Shown one piece after another: positions 10,389-21,840 of a DNA stretch of 64,000 nucleotides. Position 1 is the stretch's first letter; the number at the start of each line of letters is the position of its first letter. The notes beneath the pieces were generated by a model. That model was not told where the DNA came from and searched no databases. It was given only the letters and a program-made list of their open reading frames with translations. The translations under genes and the position numbers were made by a program. Source of the stretch: JAHJQQ01 sp963737555 (GTDB lineage: Bacteria > Pseudomonadota > Gammaproteobacteria > Thiohalobacterales > Thiohalobacteraceae); assembly GCA_963737555.1 (NCBI GenBank), contig CAVTTB010000009.1, positions 434,001-498,000 of the forward strand. Direction: 5' to 3'.

Positions 10389-12764
10389 AACGCCACCGTG
10401 CCAGCCAGGATTTCTGTCGCGACTTCCGCCGAGACAGGTTTGCTGTAGTAGTAACCCTGTGCCTCATGGCAACCGGCTTGAAGTAAAAATGCCGCTTGCT
10501 CGGCATTTTCCACGCCTTCGGCGATGACGCGCAGGCCGAGACTGCGGCCGAGGGCGATGACGGCCCGAGTGATGGCGGTGTCATCGTCGTCGAAGGGCAG
10601 ATCACGCACAAAGGAACGGTCGATCTTGAGCCGATCGATGGGCAGGCGCTTGAGCCGTGCCAGTGAGGAATAGCCGGTGCCGAAGTCGTCGACCGAAATG
10701 GTCACGCCAAGGTGGCGCAGACTTTTGAGCACGCTGACCAGCGTGTCGGTTCGGTCCATGATGAAGGATTCGGTCACTTCGAGCTCCAGTTTGCTGGCGG
10801 GCAAGCCGGTCTCGGCGAGTACCCGACGTACCGTTTCCAGAATGTCGCCGCGCTGAATCTGCGGGCCGGCCAGATTGACCGAGATGCGTTCCAGCGCCAA
10901 GCCGTCGTCCAACCAGCGTTTGGCCTGAGCACAGGCCTCGCGCAACACCCACGCGCCGATCGGTATGATCAAACCGGTATCCTCCGCCAGCGGGATGAAG
11001 CGGTCTGGCATGATCAGGCCGCTCTTGCCGTGGTGCCAGCGCAGCAGCGCTTCCACCCCGAACACTCGACCGTTGTGCAAGTGGATTTGCGGCTGATAGA
11101 CGAGGCTCAATTCGTGCCGCCCCAGGGCGCTTCTGAGATCGGCGCTCAAGCTCACCTGTTCATGGGCGATGCGGGTCAGTTCGGGTGTGTAGAACTGATA
11201 GGTGTTGCGACCGGCGGCCTTGGCGCGGTACATGGCGGCATCGGCGTTGCTGGTGAGTGTCTCCGCCGTCGTGGCGTCCTGTGGATACAGACTGATGCCG
11301 ATGCTGGTGGTGAGATGCAGTTGCCGGCCGTTCACTTCGATGGGATCGGCCAGCGCCTGGATCAGTTTCTCGGCCAGTTGCGCCGCATCGCCTTCATGGT
11401 GGATATGTTCCATCAGCACGACGAATTCGTCACCGCCCATGCGCGCGAGCGTGTCCTCGGTGCGCAAGCGCTCGGCTTAGTCGGGTGGCGATTTTCTCCA
11501 GCATCTGATCGCCGGCGCTGTGGCCCAGGCTGTCGTTGACGTGTTTGAAACGGTCCAGGTCGAGGAACAGCACGGCGAACTGGCGCTGATCGCGCTGCGC
11601 AGCGGCCAGTACTTGATGCAGGCGTTCGGCAAACAAGGCCCGGTTGGGCAGGCTGGTGAGGTAATCGTGCCGGGCCAGGTGTTCCATCTCTTCAACGTGG
11701 CGGGCGCGGGAGCCGGTATAGACCGCGAGCAGGCCCGTCAGTGATAAGCCCGCGGCCAGGATCAGCCATTCGCGCGCGGCGCCGAAGCGTTTATAAAACG
11801 CCGGTGCAGCCTGGAAATGCATGTGCCATTCACGTCCCGGCAATGTCAGCGCGACCGTCGTTGTCAGGCGGCCTTTGAAGGCATTGTCTGTCGGCGCGGC
11901 TAACGGGCGTCGTGCGCGTGCGTGATGGAGTGGAACAGAAGGCGCTGTTTGTCGGGGTTTGCCTGTGCATCGATCAGCATCCAGTCCAGGCCGTTGATAT
12001 CGAATTGCCGACTAGCGAAGTCCGCGACATCCGGGATACGCAATAGCACTACCACGAAGCCCATCAGCTCTCTGACGGCGTTCAGCGACGCGTGTCGGCA
12101 AGCGGGTGCCAGTACGGTAGATCGGGTGGTAGATCACTGTACTGGGCCGGTCTTGCGTGTCTTGTACCAGTGTGAACGCCGCCGTCGCCAGCACCGCGCC
12201 GGTGTCGCGCGAAGCATCCATCACAGTGTCGTTATCCGCTTGGCTATAGGAATCGAAACCCAGTGCGGCACTATTCCTTGCGAAAGGCACCGTATAGAAC
12301 ACGGGAAAATATTCGGCGCGCGGTGTGGCGGGAATCAGGGTTCGATTTTCACCCATCCTCGGTGATCTGGAAATCTCTGCAAGCCCTCGGCGCGCGCCTT
12401 GGCCTCGAAGCTCGCACGTGCATCGCCGGCGACGCGTGGTAGCCATTCGATGCCATGGATATCGGGATGGCGATCGATCATGCTGTTCAGGAAAGGCGTC
12501 GAATTCCGTACGCGTGACCTCGTCGCTGGCATCGAATAAGGCGGAGGTCGCATACAGCGACTCCAGGGCGCGGTCGATACCGGACTGTAAATGCGCTGCG
12601 CGTTCCGCGGCCAAATGTTCAAAACGCTGGCTGAGTCGATCCTGTTCCAGGCTACCTTCCCGGAGGAACGCGGCGACACTGAGGACGGTTCCCAGCAAGG
12701 CCAGGATCAGCGCGGGCGCATAGCGGCGCAGCGATAGTCGGGGAGAACGATTAGGTGTGTGCAT
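10373..12764 (-). CDS. CHASE-GGDEF-EAL c-di-GMP turnover protein (frame broken several times)
   Basis: The reconstructed product is about 790 residues: an N-terminal membrane anchor (residues about 15-30), a periplasmic CHASE sensor domain (GIEWLPRV..ARASFEAKARAEG and YFPVFYTVPF are typical), a second membrane helix (WLILAAGLSLTGLLAVY), a GGDEF domain starting HDYLTSLPNR with intact GGDEF, and an EAL domain with EALLRWHH, DDFGTGYSS and AEGVE. Both active sites look complete, so it may make or degrade c-di-GMP in response to an outside ligand. Frame breaks are seen near 11478, about 11900-11920, 12345, 12380 and 12490; those at 11478, 12345, 12380 and 12490 read as single extra bases. It lies downstream of the FGGY kinase and overlaps cysZ. 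Confidence 0.8.
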
Positions 12765-13140
12765 CCGGTCGCCTCAGGCTCGATGTACATCCATGAACAA
12801 GCTCCGTCATCGTGGGAGGCCAGGGCTGGGTACGCATTCTAGGAACCGCTGCTCAATTCACCAATTTGTCACGGTGAGTGAAACGAGGCCATCGCATACC
12901 GATGTCATCAGCGGGATAGGTGATTGCTTCGACGTTGCGCCCATAGAATCACTGCGGGCTTCGTTATTGGGTACTTTACCCTTCGGGTCGAGGCATCCTC
13001 GCAATGACGGATTAATCAGAGCTTTCCTCATCTCAACCCTATCTCAGGGTCAGATGTCCCGACTACAGTCTAACGCCATATTGAGGTTTGTCACAGCTGA
13101 CGACATTCGACGGTGCGGCGCAGTATGTTTATTCCTCAGT
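12765..13140. other. Gene-free stretch with a decayed CGTCATTGCGAGG-type repeat
   Basis: The 376 nt between two minus-strand genes hold no convincing gene. Sequence 12921-13010 contains GATTGCTTC...GCGC and, at 12996-13010, the arm TCCTCGCAATGACGG that matches the intact palindrome at 45911-45998. It looks like a decayed or interrupted copy of that element. Confidence 0.5.
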
Positions 13141-14445
13141 TCAAGGTTGTGTCTGGGACTGGCGGGCCAGCAAAGCGGCGCCATACGCGGCGTCCTGATG
13201 CAGCGCGAGACGCACAGGGATGCCGAGCAACCGCGCGCGTATCTGCTCGCCACGGCGTATTGGCCGCACCGCCGCCGCTGCTGATGACCTCGCTGGGGTA
13301 AGGCGCGCCGAGGCTGTGCAGCAATTCATAACCGCGTTGTTCGATACCTGCGATGCCCTCCAGCAGGCCCTGCAGAAACTGTGCGGCATCGGCCGGGCGT
13401 GGTGCCATGCGCGGTGCCAGCGTCGGGTCGTTGATCGGGAAACGTTCGCCGCAATTCGGGAGCGGATAGTAATCGAGTCCGGTGGGCGTCTGTGGATGCA
13501 GTCGTGTCTCCAGTGCGCGCAACTGCGCATCGCTGAAGAATTGCCGTAACACCGCACCACCGCTGTTGGAGGCGCCGCCGACCAGCCAGCGGTCGCCGAG
13601 GCGATGACTGTAGACGCCGTACTCCGGCGCGAATACCGGATGTTCGGCGAGTATTTTCAACACCAGCGTGCTGCCCAAACAGGTGACGGCTTGGCCGATG
13701 CGATCCGCGCCGGTGGCGAGAAAGGCGGCGGTGCTGTCGGTGGTGCCGGCCACGAGGTGTGCGTGCGGCATACCCCAACGCTGTGTCCAGGTCGTGTGCA
13801 ATGCGCCGAGGTCGGTGCCGGGCGGATGCACAGTGGGTAGCATCGTGGCGCTGATATTCAATGCATCGATCCAACGCGGCCAGGTGCGTGATACGGGATC
13901 GTAGCCGAGTTTGAGTGCGTTGTTTTCATCGCTGTGGCCGAAGCGTCCGAGCAGTCGGCCGCTCAGCCAATCGGCCTGGTGCAGGAACCCATGCGCAGCG
14001 CGTGTCTGCGCTTGCGCGGAAAACCACAGCGCCTTGGCCAGGCTGCTGCTTGCGCCGTGCGCGCCGCTTTCGCGCGGGGCGATGGCAGCGATGCGCGCGG
14101 CTTCGTCAACGGCGCGGCGATCGTTGTACATCAGCGCCGGCGCTAAGGGTTCGCCCTGCGCATTGCAGGCGAGCAGTGTGGACGAGGTGGCATCAAGGGC
14201 CATCGCCGTGACGGCATGCAGGTCGCGGCGGGTGGCGAGTTCATCGAGGACATGCGTGAGCGCCTGCCACCAGAGTTGCGGGTCTTGTTCGCAGTGGGCG
14301 CCGTCACGCTGCGGCGGTGGGAGTGGGGTATGGACGGTATCGAGCAGTTGCGCGTCGGCGTCGATCAGACAGGCGCGTACCCCGGAGGTGCCGACGTCGA
14401 TACCGAGGAACTGTGGGTCACGGCCAGGGGAAACTGTGAGGTCAC
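13141..14445 (-). CDS. FGGY-family carbohydrate kinase (xylulokinase/ribulokinase-like, frame broken twice)
   Basis: The product phosphorylates a sugar or polyol with ATP. The N-terminal FGGY lobe shows the phosphate-binding FLGIDVGTSGVRACLID and AMALDATSSTLL with the catalytic Asp; the middle has HQADWLSGRLLGRFGHSDENNALKLGYD and AGTTDSTAAFLATGA; the C-terminal lobe has SSGGGAANTPW. A break near 13265 puts the true end (LALHQDAAYGAALLARQ) in another frame, stopping at 13141. A second shift is needed near 14425 to join a GTG start at 14445; upstream of that point no other good start is visible in the main frame. The exact sugar cannot be told, but xylulose- or ribulose-type ketoses are plausible. 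It lies 22 nt after queF on the same strand. Confidence 0.8.
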
Positions 14446-14467
14446 GGCCAAGCGGGCCTGAGCGGAA

Positions 14468-14858
14468 CTACGGCAGTTCGACCTTGATGGCCGGCTGCCA
14501 GGTCGCGGCGCGGTGTTCGGCGACGACGGTGGTGTAGATACCGCCGCGGACCATGAATTCGGCCGTCAGGCGCATGAAGCGCGGGGCGGTGGCGGCGACC
14601 AGATCGTCCAGGATGCGGTTGGTCACGTCCTCATGGAATGCGCCTTCGTCGCGGAACGACCAGATATAGAGCTTGAGCGATTTCAGCTCCACGCACAGCG
14701 TCTCCGGGAATGTATTCCAAATGCAGCGTGGCGAAGTCCGGCTGGCCGGTTTTCGGACACAGGCAGGTGAACTCCGGCATGCGGATGCGGATGGTGTAAT
14801 CGCGTCCCGGCTGCGGGTTGGCGAAGGTCTCGAGGTCTTTGCTGGGTTGGGTGCTCAT
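14468..14858 (-). CDS. queF: NADPH-dependent preQ0 reductase QueF, short type (frame broken once)
   Basis: QueF reduces the nitrile of 7-cyano-7-deazaguanine to preQ1 in queuosine synthesis. The N-terminal frame (start MSTQPSKDLETF at 14858) contains the active-site cysteine in EFTCLCPKTGQPDFATLHL. An extra base near 14706 shifts the frame in the middle of the conserved EYIPE(T/D)xCVELKSLKLY. The second part resumes as ELKSLKLYIWSFRDEGAFHE with the NADPH-binding and His residues, and ends RLTAEFMVRGGIYTTV. The total of about 130 codons fits the unimodular QueF type. The gene is divergent from smc. Together with gluQ it supports Q-tRNA modification in this organism. Confidence 0.88.
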
Positions 14859-15081
14859 GGCGCGCAAAGATACAGGAGGCGCACCTCCCGATACAAGCTG
14901 GGATACAATGGCGCGATACAAGCAAAAACAAGCCGTTTGCGGCGCCTTCTCCGGGTCGGCTGCGATCTCGCGCCGGATGATTCTGATGCCCGTCGCACAT
15001 GCCGGGCCAGCGCTGGCGCAGAGCGAGGCGCGTCTGTCAATCCTTGTACATTACGGGTTGAGTCTTGTATCTTTCCGGCCC

Positions 15082-18000
15082 ATGCGCCTGGATAAGATAA
15101 AACTCGTCGGTTTCAAATCATTCGTCGACCCCACCACGATCCATATACCCAGTAATCTGGTCGGTATCGTCGGGCCCAACGGTTGCGGCAAATCGAACAC
15201 CATCGATGCGGTGCGCTGGGTCATGGGCGAAAGCTCGGCCAAGCATCTGCGCGGCGACTCCATGGCGGATGTCATCTTCAACGGTTCCAGCTCCCGCAAG
15301 CCGGTCGGCCATGCCAGCGTTGAATTGGTGTTCGACAACAGCGAAGGCAAGATCGGCGGCCAGTACGCCCAGTACAGCGAGATCTCGGTCAAGCGTCAGG
15401 TCTCGCGCGACGGCACCGCGGCGTACTTCCTCAACGGTGTGCGCTGCCGCCGCCGTGACATCACCGATATCTTCCTCGGCACGGGTCTTGGCCCGCGCAG
15501 TTATTCCATCATCGAACAGGGCATGATCTCGCGCCTGATCGAGGCGCGTCCGGAAGATCTGCGCGTGTATCTGGAAGAGGCCGCCGGCATTTCCAAATAC
15601 AAAGAGCGCCGTCGCGAGACCGAAACCCGCATCAAGCATACGCAGGAGAATCTCGCCCGCCTGAACGACTTGCGCAATGAGATCGAGAAACAGCTGGAGA
15701 AGCTGCAACGGCAAGCGCGCACGGCCGAGCGTTACAAAGAACTCAAACAGCAGGAACGCCGCACGCGCGCCGAGCTGCTGGCCTTGAAGCATCAGAAACT
15801 GCATGAAGAAAATGCCGATCGCCAGCGCCATATTCAGGAGTTGGAAGTCGCGCTGGAAGGCGTGATCGCCGAACAGCGCGCGCTGGAGGCCTCCATCGAG
15901 AAGGCCCGCGAGGCGCAGGTCGAGGCCAACGATACCTTCAATGAGGTGCAGGGCCGCTTCTATGGACTGGGTGCCGAGATCGCCCGCGTCGAGCAGGGCA
16001 TCCAGCACGGCCGCGACACCCGCGCCCGCCAGCAGCAGGAACTTGCCCAGGCAGACAAGGCCTGGAACGAGGCCGAGGCGCACATCGAAGTCGATACCCA
16101 GCGGCTCACCGAATTGGAGCGAGAGCTCAGTACCAAACAACCCGAACATGCCGCGCTACAGGCGCGCGCCGATGAAACGGGTGAGCGTTTGCGCGAGGCC
16201 GAGCAGGCCATGCAGACCTGGCAGGCCGAGTGGGAAGACTTCAACCGTCGCGCCGCCGAGCCGCAGCGCAGCGCCGAGGTTGAACGCACGCGCATCGATC
16301 AGCTGGAACGTCAGCAAGTGCAGCTGGCGCAGCGGCTGGATCGCATCGGCGCGGAACGTCAGTCGCTGTCCGGCGGCAATCTGCTCGAAGACATCGCGGT
16401 CGGTGAGGCCGAGGTCGCCGAGCGCGAGCAAGAGGCCGCGCGCCTGCAATCTGAGTTGGATGCTGTTCGTAACCGTATCAATGAATTGCGTGAACAAGTT
16501 CAAGCACAAACCCGTCAGCTGGACGTGGCCCGCCGCGAACAACAAGACACCCGTGGCCAGTTGGTTTCCCTGGAGGCCTTGCAGCAGGCGGCCTTGGGCC
16601 AGACCGGTGGCGCGGTAACCGATTGGCTGCGCGGTCAGGGCTTGGCGGATGCGCCGCGCTTGGCGCAACAACTCCAGGTCGAGAACGGCTGGGAACATGC
16701 CGTCGAGACGGTGCTCGGCGATTACCTCGAAGCCGTGTGTGTCGATGGCGTGGATCAGGTGGCGGGTGTTCTGAGCGGCCTGTCGCAGGGCGATCTCACC
16801 TTATTCGATACCTCGTCGGCACCGCCGGCCCTCGCTGGCCCGCTGACGCCGCTGACCAATCATGTGCAAGCGCCGTGGTCCTTGACCGGCGTGCTCGGTG
16901 GCGTCTATGCCGCGGATAGCCTCGATCAGGCGCTGACACAACGCGCTCAATTGGGTGCCCAGGAATCCATTGTCACCCGCGACGGCGTGTGGATCGGCGC
17001 CGCCTGGTTACGGGTGAAACGGGCGGCGGATGAGAAGGCCGGTGTCCTGGAGCGCGAGAAACAAATCAAGCAGTTGCAGAAACAACTGAATGTACATGAG
17101 GAGGCGCTGGCCACGGTTCAGGCGACCCTGGAGCAGGCCCGCGAGGATTTGCAGGGCAGCGAGATTCAGCGTGACGACCTGCAAGTCGCGGTGAACCTGG
17201 CGCACCGCGCCCACAGTGAATCACGTGCCCAATTGAGCGCACGGCGTACCCGCCAGGAACAGACGCAAACGCGCGTGACCGCGCTGACCCAGGAAGGCGA
17301 AGAACTCGGCGCGCAACGCGAACGCCTCAACGAAGAACACGCCATGGCCCGGCACACGCTGAGCGAAGCGCTGGCGTTGATGGAACAGTTGGCCGAGGAA
17401 CGTGACCGCCGCGTCACGGCGCGCGATCAATATCGCAGCGTTCTGGATCAGGCCCGTGCCCAGGCTCAGGCCGACCGCGATACCGCGCATGGTCTGGCCA
17501 TCCAGATCGAATCCATGCGCACCGCGCAGAGCACCACCGGCTTGAATCTGGAACGCATGCGCGGCCAGCAGATCCATCTGCGTGAACGCCGCGAACATTT
17601 GAACGCCGCCCTGGCCGAAGGTGAGTCACCGCTGGCGGAATTGCAGGGAGAGCTGGCGCAGTTTCTGGAGCGTCGCTCGCAGGTCGAGACCGAACTGACC
17701 GATGCGCGCCGCACGCTGGAAGAGATCGATCACCGCCTGCGTGAGGAGGAGCAACAGCGTCACACCAAGGAACGCACTGCCCAGGAGACCCGCGAACAGT
17801 TGAACCAACTGCGCATCGCCTTGCAGGAAATCAAGGTGCGCAGCCAGACGCTGCTGGAACAACTCGCCGAGATCGAGATTCCCTTGGAGACGTTGCTCCA
17901 GGAGATGCCCGAGAACGCTGCCATCGACACCTGGTCCAGCGAATTGGAACAAGTGGAAGGCAAGATTCAGCGCCTCGGTCCGATCAATCTCGCCGCCATC

Positions 18001-18588
18001 GAAGAATTCGAAGAGCAATCGCAGCGCAAGCAATATCTGGATGCGCAGAACGCCGATCTGGCAGAAGCCTTGGATACGCTGGAAAACGCCATCCGCAAGA
18101 TCGATCGCGAGACGCGCACGCGCTTCAAGGAAACCTTCGACAAGGTCAATTCCGGATTGCAGCGCATGTTCCCGCGCCTGTTCGGCGGCGGCCATGCCTA
18201 CCTGGAACTGACCGGCGAAGACCTGCTCGATACCGGCGTGACCGTGATGGCGCGTCCGCCGGGCAAGCGCAACAGCACCATCCACTTGTTGTCCGGTGGT
18301 GAGAAGGCGCTGACTGCCGTGGCGATGGTGTTCGCGATCTTCGAACTCAACCCATCGCCGTTCTGTATGCTCGACGAGGTGGACGCGCCGCTCGACGATG
18401 CCAATGTCGGCCGCTTCTGCGAGATGGTGCGCGAGATGTCGGAGCACGTGCAGTTCATTTTCATCACCCACAACAAGATCACCATGGAACTGTCCAATCA
18501 GCTCATGGGCGTGACCATGCATGAACCCGGTGTGTCGCGTCTGGTGGCGGTGGACGTGGCCGAAGCGGCCAAGATGGTCGCCTCGTAA
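15082..18588 (+). CDS. smc: Chromosome partition/condensation ATPase SMC
   Basis: The protein has 1168 residues and is intact. The start at 15082 gives the universal opening MRLDKIKLVGFKSF; an upstream in-frame start would add 88 unconserved residues. Walker A GPNGCGKSN is at residues 31-39, two long Gln/Glu/Arg-rich coiled coils flank a hinge at about 500-690 (PRLAQQLQVENGW..VLGDYLEAV), and the C-terminal head has the ABC signature LSGGEKAL near residue 1070 and Walker B FCMLDEVDAPLDD. SMC organises and resolves the chromosome with ScpA and ScpB, which are not in the window. It is followed 19 nt later by zipA, then ligA, the standard gammaproteobacterial order. No strong ribosome site is visible. 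Confidence 0.96.
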   Translation: MRLDKIKLVGFKSFVDPTTIHIPSNLVGIVGPNGCGKSNTIDAVRWVMGESSAKHLRGDSMADVIFNGSSSRKPVGHASVELVFDNSEGKIGGQYAQYSEISVKRQVSRDGTAAYFLNGVRCRRRDITDIFLGTGLGPRSYSIIEQGMISRLIEARPEDLRVYLEEAAGISKYKERRRETETRIKHTQENLARLNDLRNEIEKQLEKLQRQARTAERYKELKQQERRTRAELLALKHQKLHEENADRQRHIQELEVALEGVIAEQRALEASIEKAREAQVEANDTFNEVQGRFYGLGAEIARVEQGIQHGRDTRARQQQELAQADKAWNEAEAHIEVDTQRLTELERELSTKQPEHAALQARADETGERLREAEQAMQTWQAEWEDFNRRAAEPQRSAEVERTRIDQLERQQVQLAQRLDRIGAERQSLSGGNLLEDIAVGEAEVAEREQEAARLQSELDAVRNRINELREQVQAQTRQLDVARREQQDTRGQLVSLEALQQAALGQTGGAVTDWLRGQGLADAPRLAQQLQVENGWEHAVETVLGDYLEAVCVDGVDQVAGVLSGLSQGDLTLFDTSSAPPALAGPLTPLTNHVQAPWSLTGVLGGVYAADSLDQALTQRAQLGAQESIVTRDGVWIGAAWLRVKRAADEKAGVLEREKQIKQLQKQLNVHEEALATVQATLEQAREDLQGSEIQRDDLQVAVNLAHRAHSESRAQLSARRTRQEQTQTRVTALTQEGEELGAQRERLNEEHAMARHTLSEALALMEQLAEERDRRVTARDQYRSVLDQARAQAQADRDTAHGLAIQIESMRTAQSTTGLNLERMRGQQIHLRERREHLNAALAEGESPLAELQGELAQFLERRSQVETELTDARRTLEEIDHRLREEEQQRHTKERTAQETREQLNQLRIALQEIKVRSQTLLEQLAEIEIPLETLLQEMPENAAIDTWSSELEQVEGKIQRLGPINLAAIEEFEEQSQRKQYLDAQNADLAEALDTLENAIRKIDRETRTRFKETFDKVNSGLQRMFPRLFGGGHAYLELTGEDLLDTGVTVMARPPGKRNSTIHLLSGGEKALTAVAMVFAIFELNPSPFCMLDEVDAPLDDANVGRFCEMVREMSEHVQFIFITHNKITMELSNQLMGVTMHEPGVSRLVAVDVAEAAKMVAS

Positions 18589-18606
18589 GGCGCAGAGCGA
18601 AGCGAT

Positions 18607-19411
18607 ATGGATCTATTGCGTTGGATATTACTGGGCGTCGGCATCCTGATCGTGATCGGGGTGTATGTCTGGAGTCAGCGTCGCGCGCAGGCCGACGAGG
18701 ACCAGTTCGTACGCACCGAGCCGGGCGTCGGTCATGACGATGACAGCAACGATCCGCTGTTTGCGCCGACGCCGCGTGCCACCTTCATACCTCCGTTGAC
18801 GACCAGCTGGCGGTGAGCCGGATCTGCAAGCGGTACACCGTGAGCTGTCTAGTCTGCAGGATCTGCTCAAGCACGAATCACATGAAGCAAGCAACGCACT
18901 ACCGCGCTACAACGTAGAAGATGAGAGTGTGCCGGCACTGTTGCGCAACGCGGCGGAAAAGTCCCCGGCATCGCCACCGGAAGAAAAGCTGGTCGTGCTG
19001 TATCTGGTCGCACATCCCAATCAGGTTTTCACCGCCTCGCTCATCGGTGAGTCGCTGCGCGATCTCGATCTCGAATACGGCGATATGCATATCTATCACC
19101 GTTACCCCGACGAACCGGACAACACTGTGCCGATCTTCGGCGTTGCCAATCTGGTCGAGCCGGGCACGCTGGAGCCGGAGACCCTGGCCGAGACCGGCAC
19201 GCCGGGATTGACCCTGTTTCTGCAGTTGCCCGGTCCACTGCGCCCCGTGCAGGCCTTCGACCTGTTCGTCACGACGGCCCAACAACTCACGACGCATCTC
19301 GACGGCGAATTGCGCGACAAAAACCGCAATGTACTCAGCCGCCAGCTGCTGGAACACCTGCGCGACGATGTTCAGCAATACGAGCGTCGTCTGCGCCTGC
19401 CTCACGCATGA
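18607..19411 (+). CDS. zipA: Cell division protein ZipA (frame broken)
   Basis: The N-terminus MDLLRWILLGVGILIVIGVYVW is the single membrane anchor with a very short periplasmic end, typical of ZipA, followed by an acidic, Pro-containing linker. The frame is lost near 18800-18820 in the linker. From about 18820 to 19411 a second frame carries the C-terminal FtsZ-binding domain (VVLYLVAHPNQVFTASLIGESLRDLDLEYGDM.., FGVANLVEPG, LPGPLRPVQAFDLF). The joined length is about 265 residues. ZipA tethers FtsZ to the inner membrane. Because it is needed for division in its class, the break is probably a sequence error. Its stop overlaps the ligA start by ATGA. Confidence 0.88.
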
Positions 19412-21625
19412 CCGCGGCGACCGCCGTCGCTCGACAACTCGCCGAACTGCGCAAGAAGATCGAGCATCACAACCACCTCTATTACGTCCTCGACGCCCCC
19501 GAGATTCCCGATGCGGAATACGATCGGCTGCTGCACGAACTGCAGCAATTGGAGGCGGAGCATCCCGAACTCGTTACCCCCGATTCACCCAGTCAGCGTG
19601 TCGGTGGCGCGGCCGCTGGAGCGCTTCGCACCCGTGCGACATGCACGTGCCCATGTTGTCGATCCGTACCGAGACCGATACGACCCGAAGGCGGTGCCAT
19701 CGCCTTCGATGCGCGCGTGCGTCGCGAACTGGAACTGCAGGCGGATGCGCCGCCGGTGGAATATGCCGCCGAACTCAAGTTCGACGGGCTGGCCATCAAC
19801 TTGCGTTATGAACACGGCATTCTGGTGCAGGCCGCCACGCGCGGCGATGGCAGCGTTGGCGAAGATGTGACGCAGAACGTGCGCACCGTCGGTCGGATTC
19901 CGCTGCGGCTGCAGGGCGTGACCGCGAGCGGTGCTGGAAGTGCGTGGCGAGATCTACATGCGCCATGCCGATTTCGAACGTTTGAATGAACGCCAGCGTG
20001 CGGCCGGCGATAAGACCTTCGTCAATCCGCGTAATGCCGCCGCCGGTTCGATTCGGCAACTCGATCCGACGATTGCCGCACGCCGTCCCTTGAGTTTCTT
20101 CGCCTACGGGCTGGGCGCTGTGCAAGGTTGGACAGTGCCGGCCACCCACAGCGCCGTGCTCGATGCCCTCGATGACATGGGCCTGCCGGTGTGTGCAGAG
20201 CGCGCGGTGGTGCGCGGCGCCGATGGATTGATTCAATTCCATCACGCCATCGCCGCCAAGCGCGACAGTCTGCCCTTCGACATCGACGGTGTGGTCTACA
20301 AGGTCAACAGCCTCGCGCTACAACAGCGACTGGGCTTCGTCACCCGCGAACCGCGCTGGGCGGTGGCGCATAAATACCCGGCCCAGGAACAACTCACGTG
20401 GTGCGCGACATCGACATTCAAGTCGGCCGCACCGGGAAGCTCACACCCGTGGCCAAACTGGAGCCGGTGTTCGTCGGCGGCGTCACGGTGACCAATGCCA
20501 CGTTGCACAACGAAGACGAAGTGCGGCGCAAAGACGTGCGCGTCGGCGACACGGTGATCGTGCGGCGCGCCGGCGATGTGATTCCGGAAGTGGTGGGCGT
20601 GGTGCTGGAACGCTCACCGTCCAGCGCGGCCAACCTTTCGACCTTAACGAAAAACTTCACAGGGCCCTGCCCGGAATGCGGCAGCGCCATTGCGCGTGAA
20701 GAAGGTGAGGCCGACTGGCGGTGCACGGCGGACTTTATTGCCCGGCCCAACGCAAAGAGGCCATCAAACACTTTGCATCACGCCGCGCCTTGGATATCGA
20801 AGGTCTGGGTGACAAACTGGTCGATCAATTGGTCGACTTTGCGACGTGGTCCGTGACGTCGCCGATCTGTATGCGCTCAACGTCGAGCAGGGTTGCTGCC
20901 TGAACGCATGGGCCAGAAGTCGGCCGTAACTTGATAAGTGCCGTTAAGAAAAGTCTTGAGCGGCTTTTGAGCGGGTGTTATTCGCATTGGGAATTCCAGG
21001 TATTGGGCAAGAAAACGCAGGGTTGCTCACTGGAAGTAAACAAACGACGTTGCCGCGATTTCTTCATGCGCTGGGGATTCCCGACGTGGGCGAGGCCACG
21101 GCCGCTGGCCCGCGGACACACTTCGGCACGCTTTCGAACGCACTGCCTTGTAGGGCACAAGGAGTACGCTGCCGTCGACTGAACCTGGATGACGATCAGA
21201 GCAGCGCTCGCGCGCGCCGAGACTTGAGTCAAGAAGGCGCAGGCCCTGCAACACGTGCCCGATGTCGGCCCCGAGGTTGCTGCACGCAACATATCGCCGA
21301 GTTTTTCGTGAACCGCATAACCGCGAGGTGGTGCGCAAACTTCGAGACCAGGGGACATTCGTTGGCCGGACATCGAGGTCGTGCCGCGCGCGGCAGCCAC
21401 CTCGCGGGTCATACCTATGTCCTGACCGGCACGCTCGAAGCATGCCCCGTGATGTTGCCAAAGGCACGGTTGGAGGCGCTGGGTGCCAAGGTCAGCGGCA
21501 GTGTCTCCAAGAAAACCACGGCCGTGATTGCCGGTGCCGATCCCGGTTCGAAACTCACCAAGGCCGAGTCCCTGGGGGTGACCGTGCTCGACGAGGCAGG
21601 GCTGCGCGAACTGTTGGGCGATTGA
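19408..21625 (+). CDS. ligA: NAD-dependent DNA ligase LigA (heavily frame-broken, about 200 nt longer than expected)
   Basis: The ATG overlaps the zipA stop. All LigA landmarks are present in different frames: the NAD-binding Ia domain (HHNHLYYVLDAPEIPDAEYD), the adenylation motif ELKFDG, DATRGDG-like AATRGDGSVGEDVT, the OB fold (VEYKYPA-like AHKYPAQEQ..VGRTGKLTPVA), the Cys4 zinc finger beginning CPECGSAI, helix-hairpin-helix repeats (LHALGIPDVGEATA, VPDVGPEVAA) and a C-terminal BRCT domain (LAGHTYVLTGTLEA..LRELLGD). Frame changes occur near 19610-19680, 19925, 20395, 20740 and repeatedly in 20860-21360. The locus spans about 2218 nt against about 2010 for a normal ligA, because 20860-21240 contains extra sequence including a second copy of the ALGIPxxG hairpin segment. 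Either this is a low-quality patch or a genuine pseudogene. Confidence 0.88.
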
Positions 21626-21675
21626 GTCCTGCAGGCATGTGCGGCGCCTTGTCGGCGTGACCTCCGGTTTCATAT

Positions 21676-21702
21676 GGCTGTTCGTGGCCAAGACTGCTCC
21701 TG
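21676..21702. repeat. Half-copy of the GTAGGAGCGGC-type repeat
   Basis: The segment (GGCTGTTCGTGGCCAAGACT then GCTCCTGCGGC) resembles the right half of the palindrome at 44423-44490 and the fragment at 32071-32096. It has no paired left arm and looks decayed. Confidence 0.4.
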
Positions 21703-21840
21703 CGGCCCTGTTCCCATTGGAATGGTCGCGATGCCGAACGATTTGCGGTACTTTAAAGTTGCTGGTCCACCAGCCGATCATTCACTACCCAACCGCCGAT
21801 AGTTGACACTATGCAAGTGTCTGCGGTGCACAGGACGGTC

